Assembly: GCF_009857605.1 (NCBI RefSeq)
Contig: NZ_WWCT01000012.1
Location: forward strand, 1-64,000
DNA from: Duganella levis
GTDB lineage: Bacteria > Pseudomonadota > Gammaproteobacteria > Burkholderiales > Burkholderiaceae_D
Reading direction: 5' to 3'
DNA: 64,000 bases
Shown here: positions 35,419 to 44,322 of the stretch, piece after piece
How positions within the stretch are numbered: the first letter of the stretch is position 1
Layout: each line of letters begins with the position of its first letter
Notes under the pieces: generated by a model
What the model saw: only the letters and a program-made list of their open reading frames with translations
Told to the model about the DNA's origin: nothing
Database searches by the model: none
Translations under genes and position numbers: made by a program

Positions 35419-36201
35419 TCACTCCGCAATCAGCAATTCGATGCCAGCCTCGCGCAGGCCGTCGCGGTATTCCGCGCTGATGCCGGCGTCGGTGATCACC
35501 GCGTGCACGCGGTCCAGCTGGACGATGCGGTGCAGGCTGACGCGGCCGAACTTGGAAGCGTCGGCTAGCACGATGATCTTCTTGGCCCGTTCCACCATCT
35601 TGTGATTCAGGCTGGCTTCCGCCTCGTGGTGGGTGGTGACGCCGAACTGCAAATCGAAACCATCGACACCGAGGAACAGCTTGTCGAAGCTGTAGGCCTG
35701 CAAACAGGCTTCGGCCTGCGTGCCTTGAATCGACAGCGACTGCTTGCGCAGCAGGCCGCCGGTCAGGATAAGGTCCACGCCCGGTGCGTCGGCCAGCTCC
35801 CAGGCGATATTCAGGCCATTGGTCATCACCGTCACGTTCTGTGCATCGCGCAGATGGCGCGCCAGCGAAATGGTGGTGGTGCCGGAGTCGATGATGATGT
35901 TGTCGCCCGGTTCCACCATGCGCGCGGCATAGGCGCCGATGCGCGACTTCTGCTCGTGGTTGATGGCGTCCTTCTGCGGCACCGTGTGTTCGGTCGGCGG
36001 CGTGCGCGCCAGTGTGGCGCCGCCGTGGCTGCGCGTGACCAGGCCCTGGGTTTCCAGTGCACTCAGGTCGGTGCGGATGGTCACTGCGGAAACGCCCATT
36101 TGCGCCACCAGTTCAGTGACCTGCACCGAACCGTGTTGGGTGAGCGCCTGCAAGATCGCGGCGCGGCGTTGACTGGTATGTCGCATTTGCTGTGCTATCA
36201 A
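35419..36201 (-). CDS. agaR: DeoR-family repressor of amino-sugar genes (AgaR-like)
   Basis: 260 residues. N-terminal DeoR helix-turn-helix (RRAAILQALTQHGSVQVTEL ... VSAVTIRTDLSALE) and a C-terminal DeoRC sugar-phosphate-binding domain with IIIDSGTTT, LTGGLLRKQSLSIQG and LADASKFGRVSL. It most likely binds the TTTCG-rich region at 39631-39918 and responds to GalNAc-6-P or GalN-6-P; that is inferred from E. coli AgaR. 18 bp downstream of agaZ. Confidence 0.88.
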   Translation of the reverse strand: MIAQQMRHTSQRRAAILQALTQHGSVQVTELVAQMGVSAVTIRTDLSALETQGLVTRSHGGATLARTPPTEHTVPQKDAINHEQKSRIGAYAARMVEPGDNIIIDSGTTTISLARHLRDAQNVTVMTNGLNIAWELADAPGVDLILTGGLLRKQSLSIQGTQAEACLQAYSFDKLFLGVDGFDLQFGVTTHHEAEASLNHKMVERAKKIIVLADASKFGRVSLHRIVQLDRVHAVITDAGISAEYRDGLREAGIELLIAE

Positions 36202-36219
36202 TTTGTCAAAAATGGCAGC

Positions 36220-37563
36220 TTAACAGATCGCAGCCGTGACGCCATCTGGCGCCGTGCTATTTGCGGCGGCGTTGCGGTTGCAGGCGCGCGCATACTGCGC
36301 CAGCAGGCGGCCGATTTTGTGCTCCAGCAGGGCGCTGGCGCTGGCCGGCAACTGGCCTTGCAGCACTTCCAGATACTGTTCCGGCAGGTGCTGGCTGAGC
36401 AGCGACAGCGGAATCTCCAGCGGCGCCAGGTTGGCGAACAGCTGCGCGACTGCGGCCGCCACCGGCGCTTCACCCCAGTAGTAGCGGCAACGGTCGCTCA
36501 GGCCATAGCGGCGCAGCAAACGCTGCTCGGCGCTGCTGCCGGGATAGTGCTTGGCCCAATGCTTGGGCTGCGCCAGCATGGTGTCGTCCAGCACTTGCAT
36601 CAGGCGCGAGGTCTGGCCGGCCGGCACCAGCTCTTCTTCAATGTGGCACAACGCGGCCAGGCCTTCGCGCAGCGCGAAGGTGGCGGCCGGGCCGACCTTG
36701 AGGATGGCGAAATGGTCGCGCACCATCTGGTGCAGCGCGGTCTCGCGCTGGTAGTCGGTGGAATGGGCCTCGAACACAATGCCCGGCTGGTTGGCCACGA
36801 ATGCGGACAGCGCTTCCGCCTGCGCCGCATCGTAGTGCTGGATGCGGCTATGGTCGAAGTCCACGCCCGGCTGCACCACCATGGCGATCACGCGGCGCCA
36901 GGCGGCGTGCAGGTTCTGCTCCAGGAAGGCTTTGCAATGGACCTCCAGCGTGCGGCGCGCAGCCTCCGGTGCTGTCACCGCGCCGGCCTGCGCCAGATTG
37001 GCCTCGCCGCCCGGAATCGGTACTTCGGTGCCGATCACATACACCGGCGGCGGCAGCCCGGCGCCGGCGGCGGCTTCCTCGGCCACCATGCACAGGCGCG
37101 CCGAACGCGCGGCGATCACTTCGTCGCTCAGGTATTGGGGATCGTCGGCGCAGCGCATGCTGCAATCGAGGTGGATCTTGTGGAAGCCTGCCGCCGCGTA
37201 GGCGGCGATCAGCACTTCCGCGTTGGCCATGGCGGTGACGGCGTCCAGTCCCTGCCAGGCGTTCGGACCGAGGTGATCGCCTCCCAGCACCAGCTTCTCA
37301 AGCGGGAAGTCCTGCTGGCGCGCCAGCTCGTGCACATAAGCGACGAACTGGATCGGCGTCATGCCGGTGTAGCCGCCGAACTGGTCGACCTGATTCGATG
37401 TCGCTTCCACCAGCAGCACCGTGTCGTAACTGGCGGCCACCTTCATGGCGGCGCGCAGCACGCTCGGATGGCTGCAGCACACGCTGTACAAGCCGGTGGG
37501 AACGCCACGGCGGTGCGCGGCAATGATCTGCTGGACGGGGGACAGGGAATCGGTAGTGTTCAT
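36220..37563 (-). CDS. agaZ: AgaZ/GatZ/KbaZ family protein of tagatose pathway
   Basis: 447 residues, TIM-barrel. Family start TGLYSVCCSHPSVLRAAM, then GYTGMTP, VLGGDHLGPNAWQ, KIHLDCSMRC, YVIGTEVPIPGGE and VFEAHSTDYQ. Classically called the non-catalytic subunit of class II tagatose-1,6-bisphosphate aldolase; a tagatose-6-phosphate kinase role has also been proposed for AgaZ. No catalytic AgaY/KbaY subunit is in this window. Two bp downstream of agaK. Confidence 0.88.
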   Translation of the reverse strand: MNTTDSLSPVQQIIAAHRRGVPTGLYSVCCSHPSVLRAAMKVAASYDTVLLVEATSNQVDQFGGYTGMTPIQFVAYVHELARQQDFPLEKLVLGGDHLGPNAWQGLDAVTAMANAEVLIAAYAAAGFHKIHLDCSMRCADDPQYLSDEVIAARSARLCMVAEEAAAGAGLPPPVYVIGTEVPIPGGEANLAQAGAVTAPEAARRTLEVHCKAFLEQNLHAAWRRVIAMVVQPGVDFDHSRIQHYDAAQAEALSAFVANQPGIVFEAHSTDYQRETALHQMVRDHFAILKVGPAATFALREGLAALCHIEEELVPAGQTSRLMQVLDDTMLAQPKHWAKHYPGSSAEQRLLRRYGLSDRCRYYWGEAPVAAAVAQLFANLAPLEIPLSLLSQHLPEQYLEVLQGQLPASASALLEHKIGRLLAQYARACNRNAAANSTAPDGVTAAIC

Positions 37564-37565
37564 AT

Positions 37566-38507
37566 TCAGTCGGTCAGTTGTTGACGGGCGAGGAGGGCGG
37601 CGCCGCGCGCGCCACCGGCGTCGCCAAAGGCTGGCGGCAGCACGGGTGGCGTGCGCACGCCGGAAAACAGGTGGCGGCCAATGGCGGCAGGCAGTTGCTG
37701 GTACAGGTGCGCCAGCAGCGACAAGCCGCCACCCAGCACAATCGCGTGCGGATCGAGCGTGATCACCAGCGTGGCCAGCGCGTTGCCCAGCAGGTCAAGG
37801 TGCACGTCCAGCGTGTGCTGGGCGGCGGTGGAGCCGCTCTGCGCGCGCGCCACGATGGACAGCGGCGTTTCGTCGGCCTGGTTGTAATGGCGGTAAATCT
37901 GGCTCATGCCGGGGCCGGAGACATAACGTTCCAGGCAGCCGCGCCGGCCGCATGGGCAGTCGTACAGCGGCAGCTGGTGCTGCGCCAATAGCGAAGCGGC
38001 CAGCGGCCAGTGGCCCCATTCGCCGGCCACGCCATTTGAGCCGCGCAGCAGGCGCCCGTCGACGCAGAAACCGCCGCCGGCGCCGGTGCCGATGATGGCG
38101 CCGAACATGCTGGGCAAGCCATCGGCTGCGCCGCCCTGTGCTTCGGACAGCGCAAAACACTGGCAGTCATTGCCGATGGCGAGCGGGCGTTGCAAAGCCT
38201 CCTGCAGCGATTGCGCCACCAGCCGGCCATTCAGCGCCGGTACGTTGGAGCTGAGCTGGCGGCCGGTGTCGCTGTCGATCACGCCCGGCAGGCCGATGCC
38301 GACCGCCGCGCGCAAGCCCAGCGCGACGTCGCCGCGCGCGATCAGGCCATGCATGGCGGCGATGAATTCGGCGAAGTCGGTGCCCGGCGTGGCGATGCGC
38401 TCGCGGTGGACTTCGCGCAGCTGCGCGCCTTCCTCGGAAAACGTCACCAGTTCGATCTTGGTGCCGCCGATGTCGATGCCGTGATAGCCGTTTTTAAAAT
38501 TCGTCAT
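37566..38507 (-). CDS. agaK: ROK family sugar kinase, probable GalNAc kinase
   Basis: 313 residues. N-terminal phosphate-binding motif GIDIGGTKIELVTF, ATP/sugar motif IGTGAGGGFCVDG, EWGHWP, and the ROK zinc motif CPCGRRGCLERYVSGPG. It would phosphorylate imported GalNAc at C6. This fits a permease-plus-kinase route, since no PTS genes are present. ATG at 38507 lies inside the agaS 3' end (14-bp overlap). Hexosamine specificity is inferred from neighbours. Confidence 0.86.
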   Translation of the reverse strand: MTNFKNGYHGIDIGGTKIELVTFSEEGAQLREVHRERIATPGTDFAEFIAAMHGLIARGDVALGLRAAVGIGLPGVIDSDTGRQLSSNVPALNGRLVAQSLQEALQRPLAIGNDCQCFALSEAQGGAADGLPSMFGAIIGTGAGGGFCVDGRLLRGSNGVAGEWGHWPLAASLLAQHQLPLYDCPCGRRGCLERYVSGPGMSQIYRHYNQADETPLSIVARAQSGSTAAQHTLDVHLDLLGNALATLVITLDPHAIVLGGGLSLLAHLYQQLPAAIGRHLFSGVRTPPVLPPAFGDAGGARGAALLARQQLTD

Positions 38508-39630
38508 GGCGGTAAATGGTGACGCCTTGGACCACGCGGTTCACGATGCCGCCGGTGAATGGGTTATCGGGACGCAGTTGCAGCTGCGCCGATTGATGCA
38601 GCGCGTACTGCTGCGCCATCAGCAGCCACAAAGGCGCCAGCCAGGCGTCCGGCCAGGCCGGGGTGTCGAGCGTGAACTCGCCGCCGGCGCCTACCGTCAG
38701 CACATTGGTGGCCACGCCGTCACGGCGCAATTCGTCCAGCAGGTCTTGCTCGTAGCGGCGCGACAGCGGATCGGCGCTGCGGAACAGCAGCACCAGCGTC
38801 TCTTTATTGACGGCCGCTTTCGGACCATGACGGAAACCGAGCGCGCTGTTCGCCATCGTCATCACGCTGCCGGCGGTGAGTTCCATGATCTTCAGCGCCG
38901 CTTCCTTGGCCAGCGCTTCCAGCGGACCGCTGCCGAGGTAGATCACACGCGACACCGGTTGCGCCGCCAGCGCCGCCACCGGTGCGGACCACTGCACCAT
39001 CGCCTGGTCGCCCAGCGCCGCCAGCGTATGCAACCGCTCCGGCTGGAAATCGGGATCGAGCACCGACAACGCAGCCAGCAGCATGCAGCTAAAGCTGCTG
39101 GTCATGGCGAAGCCGCGGTCGCAGCTGGCGGCCGGCATCAGCAGGTTGAAGCTGTTGGCATCCGCCTTGCTTTGCTGTGCCAGCGCGCCGTCCGCATTGC
39201 AGGTGATATTGAGGAAGCGCGCATCCGGCACCAGGTCGCGCACCAGCTGCACCGCCGCCATGCTTTCCGGGCTGTTGCCACTGCGGGCGAAGGAGACCAG
39301 CAGCGTCGGTGCGGCGGTTTCCAGGTACAGCGCCGGGTGGGTCAGCAGGGTGGTGGTCGAGATGGCGCGCACCTGGCATGGCCAGGCGGTGTTGATTTCG
39401 TCCGCGATGATCTCGCCCACATAGGCCGAGCTGCCGGCGCCGGTGAGGATCACGCGCAGTTGCGGATCGCGCAGGCTGTCGCCAAGGAAGGCGGCAATGC
39501 GGCTTTGTTCAGCGACCAGGTGCGCCGCCAGAGCACGCCACATGGCGGGCTGGTGGGCGATTTCTTCTGCGGTATCGAGGCCGCCGATATCGCGCCAGTC
39601 GGTGGTGGCGCGCTGGAATAAGGTAGTCAT
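38494..39630 (-). CDS. agaS: Galactosamine-6-phosphate deaminase/isomerase AgaS
   Basis: 378 residues, two SIS domains. First SIS: VILTGAGSSAYVGEIIADEI and LVSFARSGNSPESMAA; second: VIYLGSGPLEALAKEAALKI followed by GFRHGPKAAV. This is the AgaS family, which converts GalN-6-P to tagatose-6-P plus ammonia. The ATG at 39630 is chosen because upstream codons lie in the AT-rich regulatory region. First gene of the leftward aga operon. Confidence 0.9.
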   Translation of the reverse strand: MTTLFQRATTDWRDIGGLDTAEEIAHQPAMWRALAAHLVAEQSRIAAFLGDSLRDPQLRVILTGAGSSAYVGEIIADEINTAWPCQVRAISTTTLLTHPALYLETAAPTLLVSFARSGNSPESMAAVQLVRDLVPDARFLNITCNADGALAQQSKADANSFNLLMPAASCDRGFAMTSSFSCMLLAALSVLDPDFQPERLHTLAALGDQAMVQWSAPVAALAAQPVSRVIYLGSGPLEALAKEAALKIMELTAGSVMTMANSALGFRHGPKAAVNKETLVLLFRSADPLSRRYEQDLLDELRRDGVATNVLTVGAGGEFTLDTPAWPDAWLAPLWLLMAQQYALHQSAQLQLRPDNPFTGGIVNRVVQGVTIYRHDEF

Positions 39631-39918
39631 TGAAAACTTTTTCGGTTGGAAGTCAGGTGAAGAGTAAGGTTTTATTTTCGATATGTCAAATACGAAAGCA
39701 AAAAGAAAGATGTTTCGCTGGGGTATGGCGTAACATTGTGACCGTTTTGCTACGAAATCGAAAGTGATGCATGCTATAGCCACCCAATACGAAAGATTAT
39801 TTCGATTATTTTTCGAATTGTTCTTTCTTTTTGTTGACCGGGTTTGCTTTTATTTCTAGAGTAAATGCAGAGTCTTTCGAAAGTAAAACCAAAACACGCA
39901 ACCGAGGGAGAGTTCAGC
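39631..39918. promoter_or_regulatory. Divergent aga control region with TTTCG/CGAAA repeats
   Basis: 288 bp, strikingly AT-rich compared with both neighbours. TTTCG occurs at 39640, 39676, 39713, 39800, 39811 and 39875, and CGAAA at 39693, 39753, 39759, 39790 and 39878, with the perfect palindrome CTTTCGAAAG at 39874-39883. T-rich strings such as TTCTTTCTTTTTGTT (39820-39834) join them. E. coli AgaR is known to bind TTTCRTTT-type repeats, so this is the likely AgaR operator array controlling both the catabolic operon and the TonB-receptor operon. Promoter elements cannot be singled out. Confidence 0.72.
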
Positions 39919-42900
39919 ATGCAGCACAGCCGCTTTAAACCACGCAATAGCGCCATCCGCCAGGCGACGGCAATCTTGATCAGCCTGACCATGGCTGCTG
40001 CCGGAAACCAGGCAATGGCCCAGTCTAACGCCACCACCACCATCTATGGCGAAGTGGCGTCGCCGGCCGGCGCCACCGTCGTGCTGGAGAATCTGGATAC
40101 CGGCGCGCAGCGCACGCTGACGCCCGATGCGTCGGGCCGCTACGTGGCCAACTCGATGCCGCCGGGCCGCTATGCGCTGCGCATGCTGCGTGGCGGTGCG
40201 GTGCAGGACACGCGTGAAATCGAAGCGGTGGTCGGCAGCGGTGCGGAAGTGAACTTCGGTGCCAAGCAGGGCGACGGCCAGACCGTGGTGGTACGTGCTG
40301 CACGTACGTATATCGACGTCTCCAACACCAACAACGGCGTGGTGTTCACCGCCAAGGAACTCAACAAGCTGCCGGTGGCGAACGACATCGCCTCGGTGGT
40401 GCAGCTGACGCCCGGCGTGGCGCGCGGCACCAACAGCCAGTACGGCAACGCGCCGTCGATCGGCGGTTCGGGCCAGTCGGAGAACGCGTTCTATATCAAC
40501 GGCTTCCCGGTGACGAATATCCTGACCCAGGTCGGCGCGTCGGAACTGCCGTTCGGCGCCATCTCTAATATGCAGGTGCTGACCGGCGGCTATGGCTCGG
40601 AGTTCGGCCGTTCCACCGGTGGTGTGGTCAACATCACCACCAAGAGCGGCGGCAACGACTTCCACATCGGCGGCAAGCTGTCGACGATTCCATCCGGCCT
40701 GCGCGGCTCGCAGCAAAATACTTATTACCCCAACACCGGCGCCAATCCGGACACCGACGGCAAACTGCTGTACTGGAACAAGGACAATACCAGCACCAGC
40801 AAGGTGGCCGGCGTGTACGCCAGCGGTCCTATCATCCAGAACAAGCTGTTCGCGTTTATCGGCCTGGAACGCACCCGCACCAATAGCGAAGGCATCGCCG
40901 CCACCAGCGACGCCTCGGCCGCCAGCCTGAAAGGCGGCTGGAGCACCGGCCAGACCACCGTGGACCGCGGCTTGTTCAAGCTCGATTACAACCTGACCGC
41001 AGACCATCACTTCGAATACACCAAGCTGTATGACCGCACCAAGGTATTCAGCCAGGCCTACGGCTTTGACTACAGCACGCAAACGCATAACAACGTTGCC
41101 GCCAGCGCCGGCGAAACCACCGTCAACTGCTGCGGTTCGTCGTCGGCGCCGGGCTCCAATGTCGATATCTACAAATACACCGGCTACCTGACCGACAACC
41201 TGACGGTGACCGCGCTGTATGGCAAATCGCGCACCAGCCATAGCCGCACGCCGGTAGGCTACGACCCGTCGCTGCCGCAGATTTCGACCGGCGCCACCGT
41301 GCAGGTACCGGGCATCAGCTATCCGGTGCCGCAAACCGTGACTGGCAATCTGGTCGACACGGCCTCGCGCGACAGCCAGAAGGCCAAGCGCCTGGATCTG
41401 GAATACCGGCTCGGCGACCACTCGCTGCGCGGCGGTATCGACCGCATTGATGTGGACTCGATGGTTGGCTTCTCGCTGGCCGGCGGCTACCGCTGGACCT
41501 ACCGCAAGGCCACCGATCCAAACCGCGCCATCAACGGCGCCAATGAAACGCCGGCGCAGGGCGGCGGCTACGGCACCCAGGGCTACTACGTCAGCCGCGA
41601 TGTGTACAGCAATCTGGCCAATCCAACCAGTGAGCAATCGGCGCAATACATCCAGGATCACTGGCAGGTGACGCCGCGCGTGCTGCTGGATCTGGGCGTG
41701 CGCCGCGAGCAGTTCACCAACTACACCAGCACCGGCGATGCGTTCATCTCGCAGCGGAACATGATCGCGCCGCGCCTGGGCGCGACCTGGGACTACAACG
41801 GCGACGGTTCCCTGAAGCTGTTTGCCAATGCCGGCCGCTATCACTTGCCGGTGCCGTCCAACCTGTCCAGTAATATGGCGGCGCCGTTCACCTCCACCAG
41901 CCAGTTCTACACCTACACCGGTGTCGATCCAACCACCGGCGCGCCGACCGGCCTGCACGCCATCGGCAATCCTTATTCGGCCAACAACGCCTATGGCCAG
42001 AGCCGCGATGCGCGAGAAGTCACCGCCATCGGCCTCAAACCGCTGTCGCAGGACGAACTGTCGCTGGGCTTTGAAAAAGCCTTCAATAAAAACCTGGTGG
42101 CCGGCGCCAGCCTGCTGTATCGCCGCATGAACGACACCAACGACGATACTTGCGACCAGCGTCCGATCGACGCCTGGGCGGCGGGCAACAATGTCGACAC
42201 CAGCAAATGGGGCGGCTTCCAGTGCGCCATCATTAATCCGGGTCGCGACAATTCGCTGTGGATCAATTTCGCCGACGGTGCTGGCTTGCGCCGCGTCGAC
42301 ATCACGGCGGCCGAGTGGGGCGATCCGAAACCGGAACGTACCTACAAGGCGCTGAACTTCTTCGTCGAGCACCCGTTCAGCAACGGCTGGTACGGCAAGG
42401 TCACCTACACGCTGTCCGCCTTGAAGGGCAATATGGAAGGCCAGACCGATACCATCGGCGGCGGCGATGTCGGCCTGACCGTCAGCGACGACCACAAGGA
42501 GTTGATGTACAACGCCTACGGCTACCTGCCGGGCGATCATCGCCACGCCATCAAGGCTTATGGCTATATGCAGATCACGCCCGAGTGGATGGTGGGCGGT
42601 AACCTGGCGCTGACCTCCGGCGCGCCGCGCAACTGCATCGGCGAACTGCCGGCCGACCTGAAATTCGACAACGACTACGGCGCGGCCTACTTCTACTGCA
42701 ATGGCGTGGCCACGCCGCGCGGCAGCCAGGGACGTTTGCCATGGCAGGCTCAGGTCGATCTGAACGTGGCGTATCTGCCGCGTTTCGCCAAAGGTCTGAG
42801 CCTGAAGGTGGACGTGTTCAATCTGCTGGACCGCACCACCATCCAGCGCTACAACGAAACGCGTGAAGACGGCGGCGCCATCTCGCGCACCTATCTGCAG

Positions 42901-42957
42901 GTGACCAGCCGCACCGCACCGCGCTCCGTGCGCCTGACCGCCGAATACGAATTCTAA
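39919..42957 (+). CDS. TonB-dependent receptor, Oar-like, of the GalNAc locus
   Basis: 1012 residues. Signal peptide ending QAMA; residues ~38-100 are a carboxypeptidase-regulatory-like domain (TIYGEVASPAGATVVLENLD), then the plug (NGVVFTAKELNKLPV, GSGQSENAFYINGFPVTNIL, GYGSEFGRSTGGVVNITTKS) and a 22-strand-type barrel ending in LTAEYEF with a terminal Phe. ATG at 39919 follows gagggagag. It should import oligosaccharide or glycopeptide across the outer membrane; ligand assignment to GalNAc glycans is from context. Confidence 0.9.
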   Translation: MQHSRFKPRNSAIRQATAILISLTMAAAGNQAMAQSNATTTIYGEVASPAGATVVLENLDTGAQRTLTPDASGRYVANSMPPGRYALRMLRGGAVQDTREIEAVVGSGAEVNFGAKQGDGQTVVVRAARTYIDVSNTNNGVVFTAKELNKLPVANDIASVVQLTPGVARGTNSQYGNAPSIGGSGQSENAFYINGFPVTNILTQVGASELPFGAISNMQVLTGGYGSEFGRSTGGVVNITTKSGGNDFHIGGKLSTIPSGLRGSQQNTYYPNTGANPDTDGKLLYWNKDNTSTSKVAGVYASGPIIQNKLFAFIGLERTRTNSEGIAATSDASAASLKGGWSTGQTTVDRGLFKLDYNLTADHHFEYTKLYDRTKVFSQAYGFDYSTQTHNNVAASAGETTVNCCGSSSAPGSNVDIYKYTGYLTDNLTVTALYGKSRTSHSRTPVGYDPSLPQISTGATVQVPGISYPVPQTVTGNLVDTASRDSQKAKRLDLEYRLGDHSLRGGIDRIDVDSMVGFSLAGGYRWTYRKATDPNRAINGANETPAQGGGYGTQGYYVSRDVYSNLANPTSEQSAQYIQDHWQVTPRVLLDLGVRREQFTNYTSTGDAFISQRNMIAPRLGATWDYNGDGSLKLFANAGRYHLPVPSNLSSNMAAPFTSTSQFYTYTGVDPTTGAPTGLHAIGNPYSANNAYGQSRDAREVTAIGLKPLSQDELSLGFEKAFNKNLVAGASLLYRRMNDTNDDTCDQRPIDAWAAGNNVDTSKWGGFQCAIINPGRDNSLWINFADGAGLRRVDITAAEWGDPKPERTYKALNFFVEHPFSNGWYGKVTYTLSALKGNMEGQTDTIGGGDVGLTVSDDHKELMYNAYGYLPGDHRHAIKAYGYMQITPEWMVGGNLALTSGAPRNCIGELPADLKFDNDYGAAYFYCNGVATPRGSQGRLPWQAQVDLNVAYLPRFAKGLSLKVDVFNLLDRTTIQRYNETREDGGAISRTYLQVTSRTAPRSVRLTAEYEF

Positions 42958-42965
42958 GAGGAGAG

Positions 42966-44294
42966 ATGATGAAACAACGACGCATGTTCTTGTATTCAGC
43001 AGCACTGTTCCTGGCTGGTTGCGGCGGCGACAGCACCAGCAATGCCGGCGCACCGGCGGCGCAATCGCTGGCTGCAGCGTCAGTGGCGGCGGTGGCCACG
43101 CCCAGCGCCGCTGCGGTGACGTCCACCGTGGCGCTGGCCGGTAATGCCTTCGTCACCACCTTGCCGTCCGGCGCCGAGGAGATCATCACTGACAGCGGCC
43201 TGGCCAACTGGAGCAACGCCGGTGCTGTCACCAGCGCTTACTTCCGCGTGGCCGCCGCCGGTCCGGTAAAGGTGGCGATGGATGCGCGCCTTGCCGGCAG
43301 CAACAACAGCACGGTGAAGGTGACGGTCAACGGCACGCCGTTCACGGTGCCGCTGGCCGGCACCGCCAGCAAAACCTATACGGTCGGCACGGTCAACGTG
43401 GCGGCAGCGGGTTATGTGAAGGTCGACCTGCAAGGCGTGAGCAAGGACGGCGGCTACTTCGGCGACGTGTCGGCACTGAAGGTCACGGCCGACGCCACCG
43501 TCAACTACGCCAACGACGCCGCCAATTACTACTGGTCGCGCCGTGGCCCGTCGGTCCACATGGGCTACACCACGCCGGCCAACACAGAGTACTTCTACAA
43601 CGAGGTGACGATTCCGGCCGGGCAGGATCCGGTGGGTTCCTACTTCATGGCCAATGGCTTTGGACAGGGCTACTTCGGCATCCAGGTCAAGTCCGATACC
43701 GAGCGCTGGATCCTGTTCTCGGTGTGGGACGCCGACAGCGGCGCCAAGACCACGCTGGTGAGCAAGGGCGCGGGCGTGGTGGATAACAGCTTTGGCGGCG
43801 AGGGCACCGGCGGCCAGAGCTACCTGGTGTACAACTGGAAGGCTGGTAATACCTACCGCTTCATCATCCGCGCAACGCCGGACGGCGCTGGCGCGACGAA
43901 ATATTCGGCATGGTTCTACGCGCCGGAGACCGGGGCGTGGCGCTACATCGCGACCTGGAAGCGTCCCGAAACCACGACTTACCTGACCGGCAGCTACTCG
44001 TTCCTGGAAAACTTCGTCGATACCAACGGCTATACTGGCCGCCGCGCCCTGTATGGCAATCAGTGGGCGCGCAATGCGAGCGGAACGTGGTCTGAAGTGA
44101 CCACCGCGCGCTTCACCGGCGACGCCACCGTGACCAATGTGCAGCGCATGGATTACGCGGGCGGGCTGGATAGCGGCCGGTTCTATCTGCGTAACGGCGG
44201 CTTCTTTGCCGATTACGTGCCAGTGAATCAAAACTTTACCCGGCCGGCTACTGGCCAGCAACCGGCGGTGGACGTTAGCAGTCTGCCGCAGTAA
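42966..44294 (+). CDS. DUF5077-DUF3472 lipoprotein
   Basis: 442 residues. Lipoprotein signal peptide with lipobox FLAGC (Cys19). Residues ~50-175 are a beta-sandwich resembling DUF5077 (SAYFRVAAAGPVKVAMDARL). Residues ~185-400 match DUF3472: SVHMGYTTPANTEYFYNEVT, GSYFMANGFGQGYFGIQVKS, ERWILFSVWDADSG and the C-terminal RFYLRNGGFFADYVP. These domains occur in glycan-degradation loci but have no settled function. GAGGAGAG precedes tandem ATGs. 8 bp after the receptor stop, so co-expressed; a surface glycan-binding role is plausible. Confidence 0.82.
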   Translation: MMKQRRMFLYSAALFLAGCGGDSTSNAGAPAAQSLAAASVAAVATPSAAAVTSTVALAGNAFVTTLPSGAEEIITDSGLANWSNAGAVTSAYFRVAAAGPVKVAMDARLAGSNNSTVKVTVNGTPFTVPLAGTASKTYTVGTVNVAAAGYVKVDLQGVSKDGGYFGDVSALKVTADATVNYANDAANYYWSRRGPSVHMGYTTPANTEYFYNEVTIPAGQDPVGSYFMANGFGQGYFGIQVKSDTERWILFSVWDADSGAKTTLVSKGAGVVDNSFGGEGTGGQSYLVYNWKAGNTYRFIIRATPDGAGATKYSAWFYAPETGAWRYIATWKRPETTTYLTGSYSFLENFVDTNGYTGRRALYGNQWARNASGTWSEVTTARFTGDATVTNVQRMDYAGGLDSGRFYLRNGGFFADYVPVNQNFTRPATGQQPAVDVSSLPQ

Positions 44295-44322
44295 TCGCAG
44301 TTATCGCGGTAATAGGAGCAAC

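Noticed and set aside
39856..43053. 1065-codon minus-strand frame opposite the TonB-dependent receptor
   Set aside because: Antisense of a clearly recognisable receptor gene with signal peptide and plug motifs; no independent RBS or domain.
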